DNA from: Geitlerinema sp. PCC 7407
Lineage (GTDB): Bacteria > Cyanobacteriota > Cyanobacteriia > PCC-7407
Reading direction: 5' to 3'
Assembly (NCBI RefSeq): GCF_000317045.1
Contig: NC_019703.1
Coordinates: forward strand, 608,501-672,500
DNA length: 64,000 nt
Shown here: positions 18,266-27,614 of the stretch, one piece after another
Position numbering within the stretch: position 1 is the stretch's first letter
Layout: every line of letters starts with the position of its first letter
Position numbers and translations under genes: made by a program
The notes under the pieces: generated by a model
Seen by the model: the letters and a program-made list of their open reading frames with translations, nothing else
Told to the model about the DNA's origin: nothing
Databases searched by the model: none

Positions 18266-18534
18266 GGACCGGAAAAGATAGCCGCTTCGATGTCCTGGCG
18301 GTTGAGGGAGTATTTGAAGGCGCGCTGAATGTCTTCGCCGCTTTCGCCTGCTTTGAGGTAGCGGACGGCGATCTGATCGATGTCGAGGCAAATCTCGGCG
18401 CTCCAGGCGGCTTGCTGGATGTGCCAGCAGTGGAGATCGGTTCGATCCTGTTCGCAGCCTTGATCGCGGAGCCACTGCTCGATGTGGGGCAGGGGATGGT
18501 TGTAGAGGGGGGTGTCGGCGGAAGGCAGGGTCAT
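18262..18534 (-). CDS. DUF3143 protein
   Basis: 90 residues. The start at 18534 ([19 protein letters not shown]) matches the usual beginning of the family, whose conserved core here is [18 protein letters not shown] and [20 protein letters not shown]. The function is unknown. The protein is small and soluble, probably alpha/beta. A J-domain gene lies just upstream on the same strand (18648-19214), and the two could form an operon with a 113-base gap. I recall the same pairing in other cyanobacteria. Confidence 0.8.
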   Translation of the reverse strand: MTLPSADTPLYNHPLPHIEQWLRDQGCEQDRTDLHCWHIQQAAWSAEICLDIDQIAVRYLKAGESGEDIQRAFKYSLNRQDIEAAIFSGP

Positions 18535-18647
18535 GGTGATGATGGGGTGAAGGGGTCGGGATGCGTCAGGGCGATCGCCCTTGAATGGTTGAATTCTTGA
18601 ACTTTGGCGTTTTTGAGCGCTGGAGCGCTGGAGCGTGTCCCTTGGGC

Positions 18648-19214
18648 CTAGGGGGTGAGGGGCGGGGCGGGGCTGGCCGAGGACCAAAGCGGGGGCTCGG
18701 CGATCGCCGCGGAGGACTGCTGGAGACCTTCGCGGGGCTGCTCGGCCTGGAGGGGCTCGAAGGCGGCATCGCCCCGAGCAAATCCGATGGCGATCGCCAA
18801 AATCAGGCAGCCCAAGATCGTCAGGCCCATCAAAAACAGGGCAAAGATTTCGCCGGGGGAGAGGGGCCGGTCAGTGGGATCGAGGTAGGCCGAGGAGGAG
18901 GCGTAGCGCTGCGGAGTGGCTGGGCGGTTGTAGGCTGGGGGCACCTGTATCACGGGAACCCGGGAGTAGCCGATTTTCTGGTCATAGGTGGTTCGGCGAT
19001 CGGGGTTACTGAGGGTTGCGTAGGCTTCGTTGAGCTGCTGAAACTTGGCAGTGGCGATCGCTGGCGGCAGCAAGGTTGTGTCTGGGTGATACTGCTTGCT
19101 CAAGTCGCGGTAGGCCTGGCGAATATCCCGCACGGAAGCCGACGGATGGAGCCCGAGCAGGGCGTAGTGGTTGGGGGGCGCGTACTGCTGATCCGACATT
19201 CTCTGATCCGACAT
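18648..19214 (-). CDS. J-domain membrane-anchored co-chaperone
   Basis: 188 residues. The J domain occupies about 14-78: NHYALLGLHPSASVRDIRQA, the invariant HPD in KQYHPDTTLLPP, and FQQLNEAYATLSNPDRRTTY. One membrane segment follows at about 142-163 (LFLMGLTILGCLILAIAIGF), with a short Pro/Ser-rich tail. It should recruit and stimulate an Hsp70 at a membrane surface. There is no G/F or zinc-finger region, so it is a class III J protein. The ATG at 19214 has an AGGGA seven bases upstream. Confidence 0.88.
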   Translation of the reverse strand: MSDQRMSDQQYAPPNHYALLGLHPSASVRDIRQAYRDLSKQYHPDTTLLPPAIATAKFQQLNEAYATLSNPDRRTTYDQKIGYSRVPVIQVPPAYNRPATPQRYASSSAYLDPTDRPLSPGEIFALFLMGLTILGCLILAIAIGFARGDAAFEPLQAEQPREGLQQSSAAIAEPPLWSSASPAPPLTP

Positions 19215-19271
19215 TTTCGGTCCCTGACGATTGGCGCTGGCCGGGAGAAATGCCCTGGCAAAAATCTCTTG

Positions 19272-20609
19272 CTATTTTAACGAGCCTGGGGTCTCCAGAG
19301 AATCCCTGGCGATCGCCCGCTGTCGCAAAACCAAGCCATTGAGGCAGGCCAGCAGCAGCCAGCCCACCAGATTCATCCGCAGGTCAAACAGGGTGACATC
19401 CAGCAAGTTGAACAGGGCGATCGCCCCAAAGCCCACGCCGTAGGCGAACAGCACCGCGCGATCGCCCCCGTCCAGATTCGACAGCCAGTGCTCCGGGGCC
19501 AGTAGATAGCGGCCCACCTGGGCCAAGGGCCACGCCACCAGAGCGCAAAACGCCAGCGTTGCCGGAATGCCTGTCTCAGCGCTCAGCATCAGCAGCAAAT
19601 TGTGGGGATGCCCCAGCCAAAACCCAGTTTTGGCCTCGTACAGCGGCGTGAAATTTCGCAGGCCCCAGCCCAGCCAGGGCCGCTCCGCCGTCAGCTGGCG
19701 CGCAAACAGCCACTGAGTGCTGCGCAGCGTCGCCGACGGGCGATTGGGAAAAGACTGGTCCGTCAGGCGACCCCACACGAACACCGGCACAATCCAGCGC
19801 AGCCACGTGCGCAGCGGCAAAGGCCCAAAGGCCGCTAAACCCACCGCGCCGCCGATGGCCCCCACCACTCCTACGACCCAGCGCCAGCCGCAGTACACCG
19901 AGAAGACGATCGCCTCCAAAAGGGCGATCGCCCAGGCATTGCGAGAGCTGGTCAGCAGCAGTGTGACCACGCCAAAAAACAGCAGCACCCCCAGAAAAAT
20001 CTGGCGTCCTCGGTGTCCGCCGCGCCGCCGCTCATCGATCAGCAGCCCCACACACAGACTGATCAGCACCAGCAAATAGGCCGCCAGGATATTGGCGTAC
20101 ATAAACACCGACGCCGCTCGCGTGACCGGGTTGCCCCCCGCATGCAGTCGCCAGCCGAGAATTTGGGTCATCGTCTCCGAGGTGGACAGGCCCACCAGCT
20201 GCCCCAGGCCCAGAGCCACCACCACCACGCCCCCCGCCGCCAAAATCCAGGCCAGATGCCGCAGCTGAGCCGCGGTCTGGAGCAGGCGACTGTAGGTGGC
20301 AAAGAAGATGAAAAACGGCAAAAAATTGGCCAGACCTAGCCACGCGTCCACCGGGCGATAGGCCGTGATGCAGGTCAGGGCCAGCCAGAGGCCCAGGCCC
20401 AGCCAGCCCCACATCATCGGCTGGCGCACAATCCTGCCCAAATGGCGCCACCACGTGGCCAGCAGGGAAAATCCCAGCAGGACGCCTCCCGGCGCAGGCC
20501 ACAAGAAGAACACAAACAGGCCAACTTGCGCCGTTGCCCAGGCCAAGTTGAGGCTCGGGTCTGAATGGCGCTGGATCAGAGGGGATTTGGTCAAAGAGAG
20601 AGCGTTCAC
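19272..20609 (-). CDS. O-antigen ligase family membrane protein
   Basis: 445 residues, about ten to twelve membrane helices and a large polar loop in the second half holding GWGLRNFTPLYEAK and LGHPHNLLLMLSAETGIPA, the Wzy_C signature with its conserved His. Members ligate or polymerise glycans. The cyanobacterial IctB group shares this fold and was once called a bicarbonate transporter; this protein does not look close enough for me to use that name. The gene is monocistronic on the minus strand. Confidence 0.8.
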   Translation of the reverse strand: MNALSLTKSPLIQRHSDPSLNLAWATAQVGLFVFFLWPAPGGVLLGFSLLATWWRHLGRIVRQPMMWGWLGLGLWLALTCITAYRPVDAWLGLANFLPFFIFFATYSRLLQTAAQLRHLAWILAAGGVVVVALGLGQLVGLSTSETMTQILGWRLHAGGNPVTRAASVFMYANILAAYLLVLISLCVGLLIDERRRGGHRGRQIFLGVLLFFGVVTLLLTSSRNAWAIALLEAIVFSVYCGWRWVVGVVGAIGGAVGLAAFGPLPLRTWLRWIVPVFVWGRLTDQSFPNRPSATLRSTQWLFARQLTAERPWLGWGLRNFTPLYEAKTGFWLGHPHNLLLMLSAETGIPATLAFCALVAWPLAQVGRYLLAPEHWLSNLDGGDRAVLFAYGVGFGAIALFNLLDVTLFDLRMNLVGWLLLACLNGLVLRQRAIARDSLETPGSLK

Positions 20610-20711
20610 CGGAGACGTTGATCCGTGAGAGGGAGCAGCCAGTGACGGCGTTGGCGCATCAGAGACGCCGGAGCCATCAGTGCCGCAATTCTAGACCCTC
20701 TATCCACAGAA

Positions 20712-21569
20712 TCAAACTGCGCCCAGGAATTCTGCGCGGGTCAGACGAATCTGAGCCAGGGCAAACACGGTGGGAATGATGCGGCTGTAGTTGGTGGCGA
20801 TCGCCCGCCAGCCCAGATCCGCCAAGAACCACGCCCACAGCGCAGGACCCAAAACCGTAAACACGCTGCGCGCTGCCGAATAGCGCGCCACGCTCAGGGC
20901 CATGCCGCGCTTGGCCATGTGCATCGCGACGTAGCCCTGGAACTGGGCGGCGGCGGCCGCACCGCCCTGGACGATCGCCTGCTTGGCCATCTGGTAGCTC
21001 GCAAAATGAATCGCAAACTGGCGCGCCAGCTGCTGTAGCAGGAACGGCTGAATCAAAGAACTAACGGCGATCGCGCTGCCCCCCTTGATCAGCAGCCCCA
21101 TGGGGTCTCGCTGGAGCGATCGCGGCAGCTGCTGAGCGAGCTCTGCCTGGGTGAGCGATCGCTGGAGGGCCGCATTCAGCACGCTGCGCTCCTGGGCGGG
21201 CAGCTGCCGCCACGCTCGGCCCAGCAAATGCAAAAACACCTCTGCCTCCAGGTCAACGGTCGAAAGGGACGCTGAGTAGGGCAGCTTTAGGTAGCGGCAC
21301 ACCTGAACCAGGGCCTGCCGGTACGTGACCCGCTGGGTGCGTCCCTGGAGCACTGTCACGCCGTCGGCCGCCAAAAACCGAAAGCGCTGCTCTAGGCGAT
21401 CGATCCAGGCTTGACGAGACTGGCTTTGGAGGTCAACGGGGTTGGGCGTCTGGACATAGTCCAGCGGATTAAACTTGGGACGAAATAAAACGTCTGTCAG
21501 CTGAACCAACTCCTCGGTGGTTGCCAACTCCAGCCCTGTTCTGAGTTCGTCCACGGCGTTTGCCTCCAA
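20712..21569 (-). CDS. YaaW family protein (UPF0174-like)
   Basis: 285 residues. The N-terminal part (DELRTGLELATTEELVQLTD, then LFRPKFNPLDYVQTP) and the following helical region match the cyanobacterial YaaW-type family. The C-terminal half is hydrophobic and Ala-rich with one or two possible membrane segments (around 175-190 and 240-265). Function unknown; in E. coli the related YaaW is uncharacterised. A DUF-like stretch EVFLHLLGRAWRQLP sits in the middle. It is divergent from the FAD oxidoreductase gene. Confidence 0.8.
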   Translation of the reverse strand: MEANAVDELRTGLELATTEELVQLTDVLFRPKFNPLDYVQTPNPVDLQSQSRQAWIDRLEQRFRFLAADGVTVLQGRTQRVTYRQALVQVCRYLKLPYSASLSTVDLEAEVFLHLLGRAWRQLPAQERSVLNAALQRSLTQAELAQQLPRSLQRDPMGLLIKGGSAIAVSSLIQPFLLQQLARQFAIHFASYQMAKQAIVQGGAAAAAQFQGYVAMHMAKRGMALSVARYSAARSVFTVLGPALWAWFLADLGWRAIATNYSRIIPTVFALAQIRLTRAEFLGAV

Positions 21570-21814
21570 ACCACTGGCTTGCCAAGATCTTGCGGCGATC
21601 GCCTGCTAAAACTTCTGACAGTCTCACAAAGGGCGATCGCTGTAGCTATTCTATCGGCAGCCGACCAGTCCCTCGCGTCTAGCGCCCCAAGTCCCCAAGC
21701 TGCTAGCATCGAGGCCTGGAGAGGTCAGCATGGCTCAAAAAGCTGGCCCCGTGCCTCGTTCCCAAGAAAGCCTCGCCGCTTTCGCGGGCCGCAGGCCCCT
21801 ACCAAGTCCTGGGT

Positions 21815-22927
21815 ATGCAGACGGAGTGCAGCTTGATTGAAATTGCGATCGTAGGAGCCGGTATGGCTGGGCTGACCTGTGCCCAGCAGCTCCATCAGGC
21901 AGGCTATGACGTGGTGGTTTTTGACAAATCTCGGGGCGTGGGTGGACGGATGGCCACGCGGCGCGCCCAGGGCACCTGGGCCGATCACGGGCTGCGCTAC
22001 TTCGAGGATTCCCCCGAGGGCGATCTGACGGCTTTGCTTTCGCTGCTGCGCGATCGCGGCTTGATTCATCCCTGGACCGACCACGTGCAGGAGCTCGGTC
22101 CCGATGGCCAGCTTCGTCCGTCGCGCGATCGCCATCCCCGCTACGTCGCCGCCCTGGGCATCAACTCTGTCGCTAAGTTTCTGGCGACGGGCCTGACGCT
22201 GCACCGCGAACACCGCGTGAGCGCGATCGCGCCGACCCCAGCTGGTCAGTGGCACCTCACCTTCGCACCTCCTACCCCCGACGTCCAAGCCCCCGATCCT
22301 GTCCTGGCCAAGATCTTGGTTTTGGCAATTCCGGCGGCCCAAGCCCTGGATTTGCTAGCCCCTGTGCCCCAAATTCCTGGAGAGTCCCTAGCAGCGCTAG
22401 AAGCGGTCACCTTTGACCCCTGCATGACCGTCATGGCAGGCTACCGGCCCCACCCAACGCTCGAAAATCTTGATTGGCAGGCGATCGCCCTGCCCCAGGA
22501 TCCGCTCCTGAGCTGGATTAGCCTCGAGAGCAGCAAGCGATCGCTGCCGGCTGCGCCGGTGCTGGTGCTGCACAGCAGCCCGAGCTTTGCCGCCGAAAAT
22601 TTTGATGCCCCAAACCTAACAGAGGCTGCCCACGCTTTACTTCAGCGGGCAGCCTCTGTCCTGCAAATCTCTTATTGGCAGCAACCGGACTGGTTGCAGG
22701 TGCACCGTTGGCGCTATGCCATTCCTCAACAGTCCCACCACGATCGCGCTTTAGCCGCGACCCAACCTGCACCGTGGATTTGTGGGGGAGATTGGTGTGG
22801 CGGCGAGGGGCTCAGCAGCGCTTACCGCTCTGGCTTCGCCATGGCCCATCAAGTCAATCAGTGGCTAGAGGGTCGCCCGCTCAAAGGCGAACAAGCCTGG
22901 ATGGATCTGGTTTCTGAAAAGCTTTAA
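21815..22927 (+). CDS. FAD-dependent oxidoreductase, renalase-like
   Basis: 370 residues. A Rossmann FAD-binding motif opens the protein (IAIVGAGMAGLTCAQQLHQA, GxGxxG with an E/D at the end of beta-2 in VVVFDKSRGVGGRMATRR, the GG-doublet typical of amine-oxidase-like flavoproteins). The C-terminal FAD contact is PWICGGDWCGGEGLSSAYRS. This is the renalase / NAD(P)-binding amine-oxidase-like group, whose substrates in bacteria are often oddly reduced nicotinamides. The actual substrate is not known. The start may be the ATG at 21815; the conserved part begins only eight residues later. Confidence 0.88.
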   Translation: MQTECSLIEIAIVGAGMAGLTCAQQLHQAGYDVVVFDKSRGVGGRMATRRAQGTWADHGLRYFEDSPEGDLTALLSLLRDRGLIHPWTDHVQELGPDGQLRPSRDRHPRYVAALGINSVAKFLATGLTLHREHRVSAIAPTPAGQWHLTFAPPTPDVQAPDPVLAKILVLAIPAAQALDLLAPVPQIPGESLAALEAVTFDPCMTVMAGYRPHPTLENLDWQAIALPQDPLLSWISLESSKRSLPAAPVLVLHSSPSFAAENFDAPNLTEAAHALLQRAASVLQISYWQQPDWLQVHRWRYAIPQQSHHDRALAATQPAPWICGGDWCGGEGLSSAYRSGFAMAHQVNQWLEGRPLKGEQAWMDLVSEKL

Positions 22928-22949
22928 AAGAAAGAGCCTAGCGAGGCTC
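22926..22949 (-). terminator. Terminator of the 59-aa gene
   Basis: On the minus strand a 6-bp stem (GAGCCT with AGGCTC, 4-base loop) is followed by TTTCTTTT. It lies 15 bases past the stop of the 59-aa gene and directly abuts the end of the convergent oxidoreductase gene. Confidence 0.6.
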
Positions 22950-22963
22950 CTCAAGCAACAGAC

Positions 22964-23143
22964 TTAGCGATCAACAGCGCCTTCGTCTTGCTCTTCTTTA
23001 TTCTCGCTACCTTCCTCTTCGGGACGGCTGCCCATCGGACGACGACGGTTCATGCGGTTGCGGCTGGTCCGCTTCCGGAACTTCCGCGCGTATGCTTCGT
23101 TACGCAGCGCTTTTTCTTTCTTTAAATTGCGGCGTTTAGCCAT
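22964..23143 (-). CDS. Small charge-segregated conserved protein
   Basis: 59 residues. The start is the ATG at 23143 (MAKRRNLKKEKALRNEAYAR). The first 40 residues are extremely basic (Lys/Arg-rich, RKFRKRTSRNRMNRRR) and the last 20 strongly acidic (RPEEEGSENKEEQDEGAVD). The composition of the first part is like that of ribosomal or RNA-binding tails. I recall similar short proteins in many cyanobacteria but not a name. It has its own terminator, which supports that it is real. Nucleic-acid binding is an inference. Confidence 0.75.
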   Translation of the reverse strand: MAKRRNLKKEKALRNEAYARKFRKRTSRNRMNRRRPMGSRPEEEGSENKEEQDEGAVDR

Positions 23144-23269
23144 GTTATTGAATGCCTCTCCGAAACCATTTACCAGCACTTAAGCTGAGCACTAGGCCCT
23201 GTTCCTTTTGCCAAGACATCGGAAAAGGACAACCAAGGCTTCCCTTGCTCGAGGGGTGGAATAGCCACT

Positions 23270-24613
23270 CTAACATAATTTTTTGGACGAACCCAACCCT
23301 TCCGCCTGGGGAATCGGGGCTTCCCAGGGTGAGGGCGGAGCCGCCAAATAGGCCCGAATCCAGTCCAAGGCGTCGGCTTGGGTGGTGATCAGCCCCTCGG
23401 CTTGGGCGACCTGAACGTGGGTCAGCAACTGGCCGATCTGGGGACCGGGGGGCAGCTTGAGGGTGGTCATGAGGTCGCGGCCGCTGAGGAGGGCCTGGGG
23501 GTGGGCGACGGGATCGGTGGGATCGAAGTAGTGGTCGAGCAGAGGAGCGATCGCGTCGATGGGCGTGCCGCTGGCGATCGCCAGCATGGCCAAGGCGGCA
23601 AAGGCAGGCCCCACCGCCTGGAAGAAAAAGAAGCGATCGCGCCGGGTGGGCAGTCCTGCTTTGAGCGTGGGCAAAAACTGCTGAAACAGCAGCGCCGCGC
23701 GGACTTCGGCCCGGCTCATCTTGAGGCGCAGCAGCTCGGCTTCGGCGGCGTCGGCCTCGGGGGCGAGCAGGCAGGTCAATTTGGCGATCGCCAGCCAGGT
23801 GCGATGGCTCGGAACCAGCTCCTTTTTGCTGCTCTGGGCATTGCTAAAGCTGACTTCTTGGTTGAGGGCCGGGGCGAGGGCGGGCCAGCGATCGCCCAGC
23901 TCGGCCAGCAGCTGCTCAAAGGTTTCGACCTGGGTCAGGCCTGCCTCGGTGCTGTGGGGCAGCCAGTGCTCCAGCAGCCCGTCCTGCCAGGCCGCCCGTA
24001 GCCAGGGAGCGCCGCCCACCGTGCGCAAGAGATAGTTCAGCTCCGTCTGCACCCGCTCCGCGGCAATGTCAGCTAGCAGCGGCGCGAGGGTTTTCAGGGC
24101 GACGCGGGTTTCGGGCTCTACCCGAAAGCCTAGCTGGGCTGCCTGACGGTAGGCCCGCAAGAGCCGCAGGGGATCTTCGCGCAGATTGCTGGAGGACACC
24201 ATTCGGATAATGCCTTCCTGCAAATCGGCGTGGCCCTGGAGCGGGTCGATCAGCTCGTCTTGGTGCGGGCTGTAGGCGATCGCATTCACCGTGAAATCCC
24301 GCCGCTTCAGGTCCGTCTCCAGATTCACGCCCTCCTGGAGCGCAAAATCCGCAGTGGCCCGGGGAAAGACTAGCCGAGCAATCTGGCGCTCAGCATCGAG
24401 CACCACAAAGCCTGCCCGGTAGTGACGGGCAATGGCCTGGGCCGTTTGCACCGCTTGCTCGGGCAGCACGAAATCGAGATCGAGGGTCTCGGCTTGGCGT
24501 CCGAGCAAGGCATCACGAACTGCGCCGCCCACCAAGCAAGCGCTGGACGGCAGCCATTCTAGAGAAAACGGCCAAGATTGGGGAGATAAGGCAGAGGAAA
24601 GCACCAACAGCAA
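23270..24613 (-). CDS. CCA tRNA nucleotidyltransferase / poly(A) polymerase family
   Basis: 447 residues, class II nucleotidyltransferase. The head has the G-loop and catalytic acids: CLVGGAVRDALLGRQ and TLDLDFVLP (DxD). Motif B follows at RRDFTVNAIAYSPHQDELID, then DPLQGHADLQEG and the RNA/ATP-contacting EDPLRLLRAYRQAAQLGF. The C-terminal third is helical. It adds or repairs the tRNA 3' CCA; in some cyanobacteria the A- and CC-adding jobs are split between two proteins and this sequence alone does not say which this is. The start at 24613 leaves about 25 residues before the G-loop. Confidence 0.92.
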   Translation of the reverse strand: MLLVLSSALSPQSWPFSLEWLPSSACLVGGAVRDALLGRQAETLDLDFVLPEQAVQTAQAIARHYRAGFVVLDAERQIARLVFPRATADFALQEGVNLETDLKRRDFTVNAIAYSPHQDELIDPLQGHADLQEGIIRMVSSSNLREDPLRLLRAYRQAAQLGFRVEPETRVALKTLAPLLADIAAERVQTELNYLLRTVGGAPWLRAAWQDGLLEHWLPHSTEAGLTQVETFEQLLAELGDRWPALAPALNQEVSFSNAQSSKKELVPSHRTWLAIAKLTCLLAPEADAAEAELLRLKMSRAEVRAALLFQQFLPTLKAGLPTRRDRFFFFQAVGPAFAALAMLAIASGTPIDAIAPLLDHYFDPTDPVAHPQALLSGRDLMTTLKLPPGPQIGQLLTHVQVAQAEGLITTQADALDWIRAYLAAPPSPWEAPIPQAEGLGSSKKLC

Positions 24614-24844
24614 TCAAACAGCGAAAGATAAATAATGAAGCGAGCCAAGACTCAATTAGACCCATTTTCCCTGGGGTTGGCGCAGAGACTGATCAGAAAA
24701 TCTGCGGAACCCAGGTGACGTCTGCCGAGGAGATAGCCCCGCGCCTTGTCCAAACCGCGATCGCCCGGCCGTCTGAGCTAGAGTAGCAGAAAGCCCCAGG
24801 CTCTCGATGCGAACGAGCCTGCCAATCCTTGGGAGGGAGCCACC

Positions 24845-25129
24845 ATGTGCATTTGCGTTAACTGCTACTACGTCGACCGTTGCACAACCTACCACGCAGT
24901 GGAGGCCAATCACCAGCAGCCCCACCTCACTGACACCCCCACCTTCGAGCCCGAAAATCCCACCATCAACGCCAACATGATGCTGCCAGAGGTCGTGATT
25001 ACCGACGATGGCCGGGTGACCCAGGAGGGAGACTTTGGCTTTGAGTATGACGTGGTGGGGTGCGACAGCTTTCGCGCCGATCAAGGGAAATGGGCTCGCC
25101 TGCGCCCCGGCGAAGCGGTGCCGACCTAG
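24845..25129 (+). CDS. ycf34: Ycf34 family protein
   Basis: 94 residues, the family's normal size. Markers are the start MCICVNCYYVDRCTTYHAVE with four cysteines in the first 13 residues, the HQQPHLT segment, FEPENPTINAN, and YDVVGCDSFRADQGKW with a further Cys. Ycf34 is encoded in cyanobacteria and some algal plastids; work on the Synechocystis protein described it as an Fe-S protein important for photosynthetic electron transport. The upstream GGGAGG at five bases fixes the start. The stop lies two bases from the convergent pgsA stop. Confidence 0.93.
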   Translation: MCICVNCYYVDRCTTYHAVEANHQQPHLTDTPTFEPENPTINANMMLPEVVITDDGRVTQEGDFGFEYDVVGCDSFRADQGKWARLRPGEAVPT

Positions 25130-25131
25130 GT

Positions 25132-25674
25132 TTAGGAGGTCGCGCTGGTTGATTTGGCGCTCGGCCAGATGTAGATCACGCCGGAAATGACCGTGAGCAC
25201 CACGGAGAGCCAGAAAGCGGCGATCGCCACCGGCTGCCAGGTGGGCAGCGGCGCAATCAAAAGGGCGATCGCGACGATCTGGCTCACGGTCTTGAGCTTG
25301 CCCCAGAGATTGGCACCCGAAATGCTGCTGCTGCCCGTAAACAGCAGCGGATTGACCCGCCACCCTGCGATCGTCAGCTCGCGGGCCAAAATAATGAACA
25401 CGCCCCACGCCGGGACCTGCCCTAGGCCAATCAGCGCCATCAGCGGCGCAAGGACCAGCAGCTTGTCGACCAAGGGATCAAGAAACTTCCCCAGGTCGGT
25501 CACCTGGTTGAGCCGTCGGGCCAGGTAGCCGTCGAGCCAGTCGGTGCCCGCCGCCAGCACAAACACGCCGCAGCCGACCCAGCGGATCGCCTCGCTGGGC
25601 TCACCGCGCAGCCACAGCAGCAGCAGCGGCACCGCAATCAACCGAGAAACCGTAATCCAGGGGGGCAAATTCAT
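25132..25674 (-). CDS. pgsA: CDP-diacylglycerol-glycerol-3-phosphate phosphatidyltransferase
   Basis: 180 residues with four or five membrane helices. The CDP-alcohol phosphotransferase motif is complete: DWLDGYLARRLNQ followed by GKFLDPLVD, matching D-x2-D-G-x2-A-R-x8-G-x3-D-x3-D. It makes phosphatidylglycerol phosphate, needed for PG, a lipid essential for photosystem function. It is converged on by ycf34, with two bases between the stop codons. Confidence 0.95.
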   Translation of the reverse strand: MNLPPWITVSRLIAVPLLLLWLRGEPSEAIRWVGCGVFVLAAGTDWLDGYLARRLNQVTDLGKFLDPLVDKLLVLAPLMALIGLGQVPAWGVFIILARELTIAGWRVNPLLFTGSSSISGANLWGKLKTVSQIVAIALLIAPLPTWQPVAIAAFWLSVVLTVISGVIYIWPSAKSTSATS

Positions 25675-25944
25675 GGGTGCGTCTCCGAAGGACGTGATAG
25701 CCGGCAGTCTGGGCTCAAAGATCTAACTTGATCTTAAATCTCTCGGGCAATTTGCCTCGATCCATTCCAGGGCAGGCTGTCAAACGAATTTCTGTGACAA
25801 AATGAGGGCACTTCAGGCCAAGGCACAAACCCTCCACCAAACGAGTCCCAGTGCCAGGAATCTCAAAATGTGGGGGATGGACCCAGAGGCCAAAAACCCT
25901 CGATCCTTCCCAAAGCGAGAGGTTGTTCTGATTTGGAGCCGTCT

Positions 25945-27531
25945 ATGCGTGTCCTGTTGCTGTATCCTCGGTTTCCCAAGAGTTTTTGGTCCTTCGAGAA
26001 AACCCTGGCCCTCCTCGATCGCAAGGCCATGCTGCCGCCCCTGGGGCTGGTGACCGTCGCCGCGATTTTGCCCCAAGAGTGGGAATTCAAGCTGGTCGAT
26101 CGCAACATACGCGAGGTGACCCAAGCGGAGTGGGACTGGGCCGAGCTGGTCATCCTCTCCGCCATGATCGTGCAAAAAGAGGATTTGCTTGAGCAGATTC
26201 GGGTCGCCAAGGGGCAGGGCAAACGCGTTGCGGTGGGCGGTCCCTACGCCACCGCCCTGCCCGATGAGGTCAGCGATGTCGGCGCAGACTACCTGATTTT
26301 GGACGAGGGCGAGATTACCTTGCCGATGTTCATCGAGGCGATCGCCCAGGGCCAGACCTCCGGCGTTTTCCGCGCCAATGGCGAAAAGCCAGACGTCACC
26401 GGCACGCCGATTCCCCGCTTCGACTTGCTAGAATTCGACGCCTACTCAGAAATGTCGGTGCAGTTCTCCCGGGGCTGCCCGTTCCAGTGCGAATTTTGCG
26501 ACATCATCGTCCTCTACGGCCGCAAACCCCGCACCAAAACCCCCGCCCAGCTGCTGGCGGAGCTCGAGCGGCTCTACGAGCTGGGCTGGCGACGCAGCAT
26601 TTTCATGGTCGATGACAACTTCATCGGCAACAAGCGCAACGTCAAGCTCTTTCTCAAAGATCTCCAGCCCTGGATGGTCGAGCACGGCTATCCGTTCTCC
26701 TTCGCCACCGAAGCGTCGGTCGACCTGGCCCAGGACCAAGAGCTAATGGACGCCATGGTCCAGTGCAACTTCGGCGCGGTGTTCCTCGGTATCGAGACGC
26801 CGGACGAGTCCAGCTTGACCCTGACCCAAAAGCACCAAAACACCCGCGACTCCCTCAGCGAGGCCGTCCTGGCCATTACTCGCTCGGGGCTGCGAGTGAT
26901 GGCTGGCTTCATCATCGGCTTCGACGGCGAAAAGTCGGGGGCAGGCCAGCGCATCGTCCAGTTCGTGGAAAAAACTGCCATCCCGACGGCCCTGTTCAGC
27001 ATGCTGCAAGCGCTGCCGGATACCGCGCTGTGGCATCGACTCAACAAGGAAGGGCGGCTGCGCGAAAAGTCGGCCAACATCAACCAGACAACCCTGATGA
27101 ACTACGTGCCGACTCGGCCCCTGGAGGAGATCGCCCAGGAGTACGTGGACGCGTTTTATCAGCTCTACGATCCCGTGCGCTTCCTCGATCGCGCGTACCG
27201 GCACTATCGCCTCCTGGGAGAAGCGACCTATCCCAAGAAAGGCAAGCGGGCCAGAAAGCCGATCAACTGGGTGACGATTCGCGCCTTGCTGACGATCGCC
27301 TGGCGCCAGGGGGTGGTGCGAGAAACCCGCTGGCAGTTCTGGCGCAACCTGTGGAACATGTGGCGTCACAATCCGGGCGGGATCAGCAGCTACCTGTCGG
27401 TCTGTGCGCAGATTGAGCACTTCGTGGAGTACCGCGAAATCGTCAAGCGCGAGATCGAGCAGCAGGTCAGCCAGTTCCTGGCGGAGGAGGCTCGCCTGAA
27501 GGCGCAGGAGGTCTCCCAAACCGCGGCCTAG
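25945..27531 (+). CDS. B12-binding-domain radical SAM protein
   Basis: 528 residues. The N-terminal half has the cobalamin-binding-type fold (MRVLLLYPRFPKSFW, PPLGLVTVAAILP, VAVGGPYATALPDEV, ILDEGEITLP). It is followed by the radical SAM core with the cluster motif in RGCPFQCEFCDIIVLYGR (CxxxCxxC), then FMVDDNFIGNKR and FFLGIETP-like GAVFLGIETPDES. A C-terminal helical domain (from about 385) matches the DUF4070 architecture. The B12 His motif (DxHxxG) is not obvious. Such proteins do methylations or ring modifications in lipid or tetrapyrrole pathways. The start at 25945 is chosen because the fold begins there. A DMT transporter gene follows after 83 bases. Confidence 0.88.
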   Translation: MRVLLLYPRFPKSFWSFEKTLALLDRKAMLPPLGLVTVAAILPQEWEFKLVDRNIREVTQAEWDWAELVILSAMIVQKEDLLEQIRVAKGQGKRVAVGGPYATALPDEVSDVGADYLILDEGEITLPMFIEAIAQGQTSGVFRANGEKPDVTGTPIPRFDLLEFDAYSEMSVQFSRGCPFQCEFCDIIVLYGRKPRTKTPAQLLAELERLYELGWRRSIFMVDDNFIGNKRNVKLFLKDLQPWMVEHGYPFSFATEASVDLAQDQELMDAMVQCNFGAVFLGIETPDESSLTLTQKHQNTRDSLSEAVLAITRSGLRVMAGFIIGFDGEKSGAGQRIVQFVEKTAIPTALFSMLQALPDTALWHRLNKEGRLREKSANINQTTLMNYVPTRPLEEIAQEYVDAFYQLYDPVRFLDRAYRHYRLLGEATYPKKGKRARKPINWVTIRALLTIAWRQGVVRETRWQFWRNLWNMWRHNPGGISSYLSVCAQIEHFVEYREIVKREIEQQVSQFLAEEARLKAQEVSQTAA

Positions 27532-27614
27532 GCCCGGGCGACAGTCTGCTTTTCCAGAGGTTCAAGACCGGTCTTCACTAGAATCAGAATGCTGGTTCGT
27601 TTGCGATCGCGCCT

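Noticed and set aside
19272-20609. IctB bicarbonate transporter.
   Set aside because: It shares the Wzy_C fold only; I could not find enough IctB-specific sequence to use that name.
24635-24718. A 27-codon open frame (MKRAKTQLDPFSLGLAQRLI and so on) between the CCA transferase and ycf34.
   Set aside because: No ribosome site, and a short open frame of this length is expected by chance. It does look protein-like, so it is recorded.
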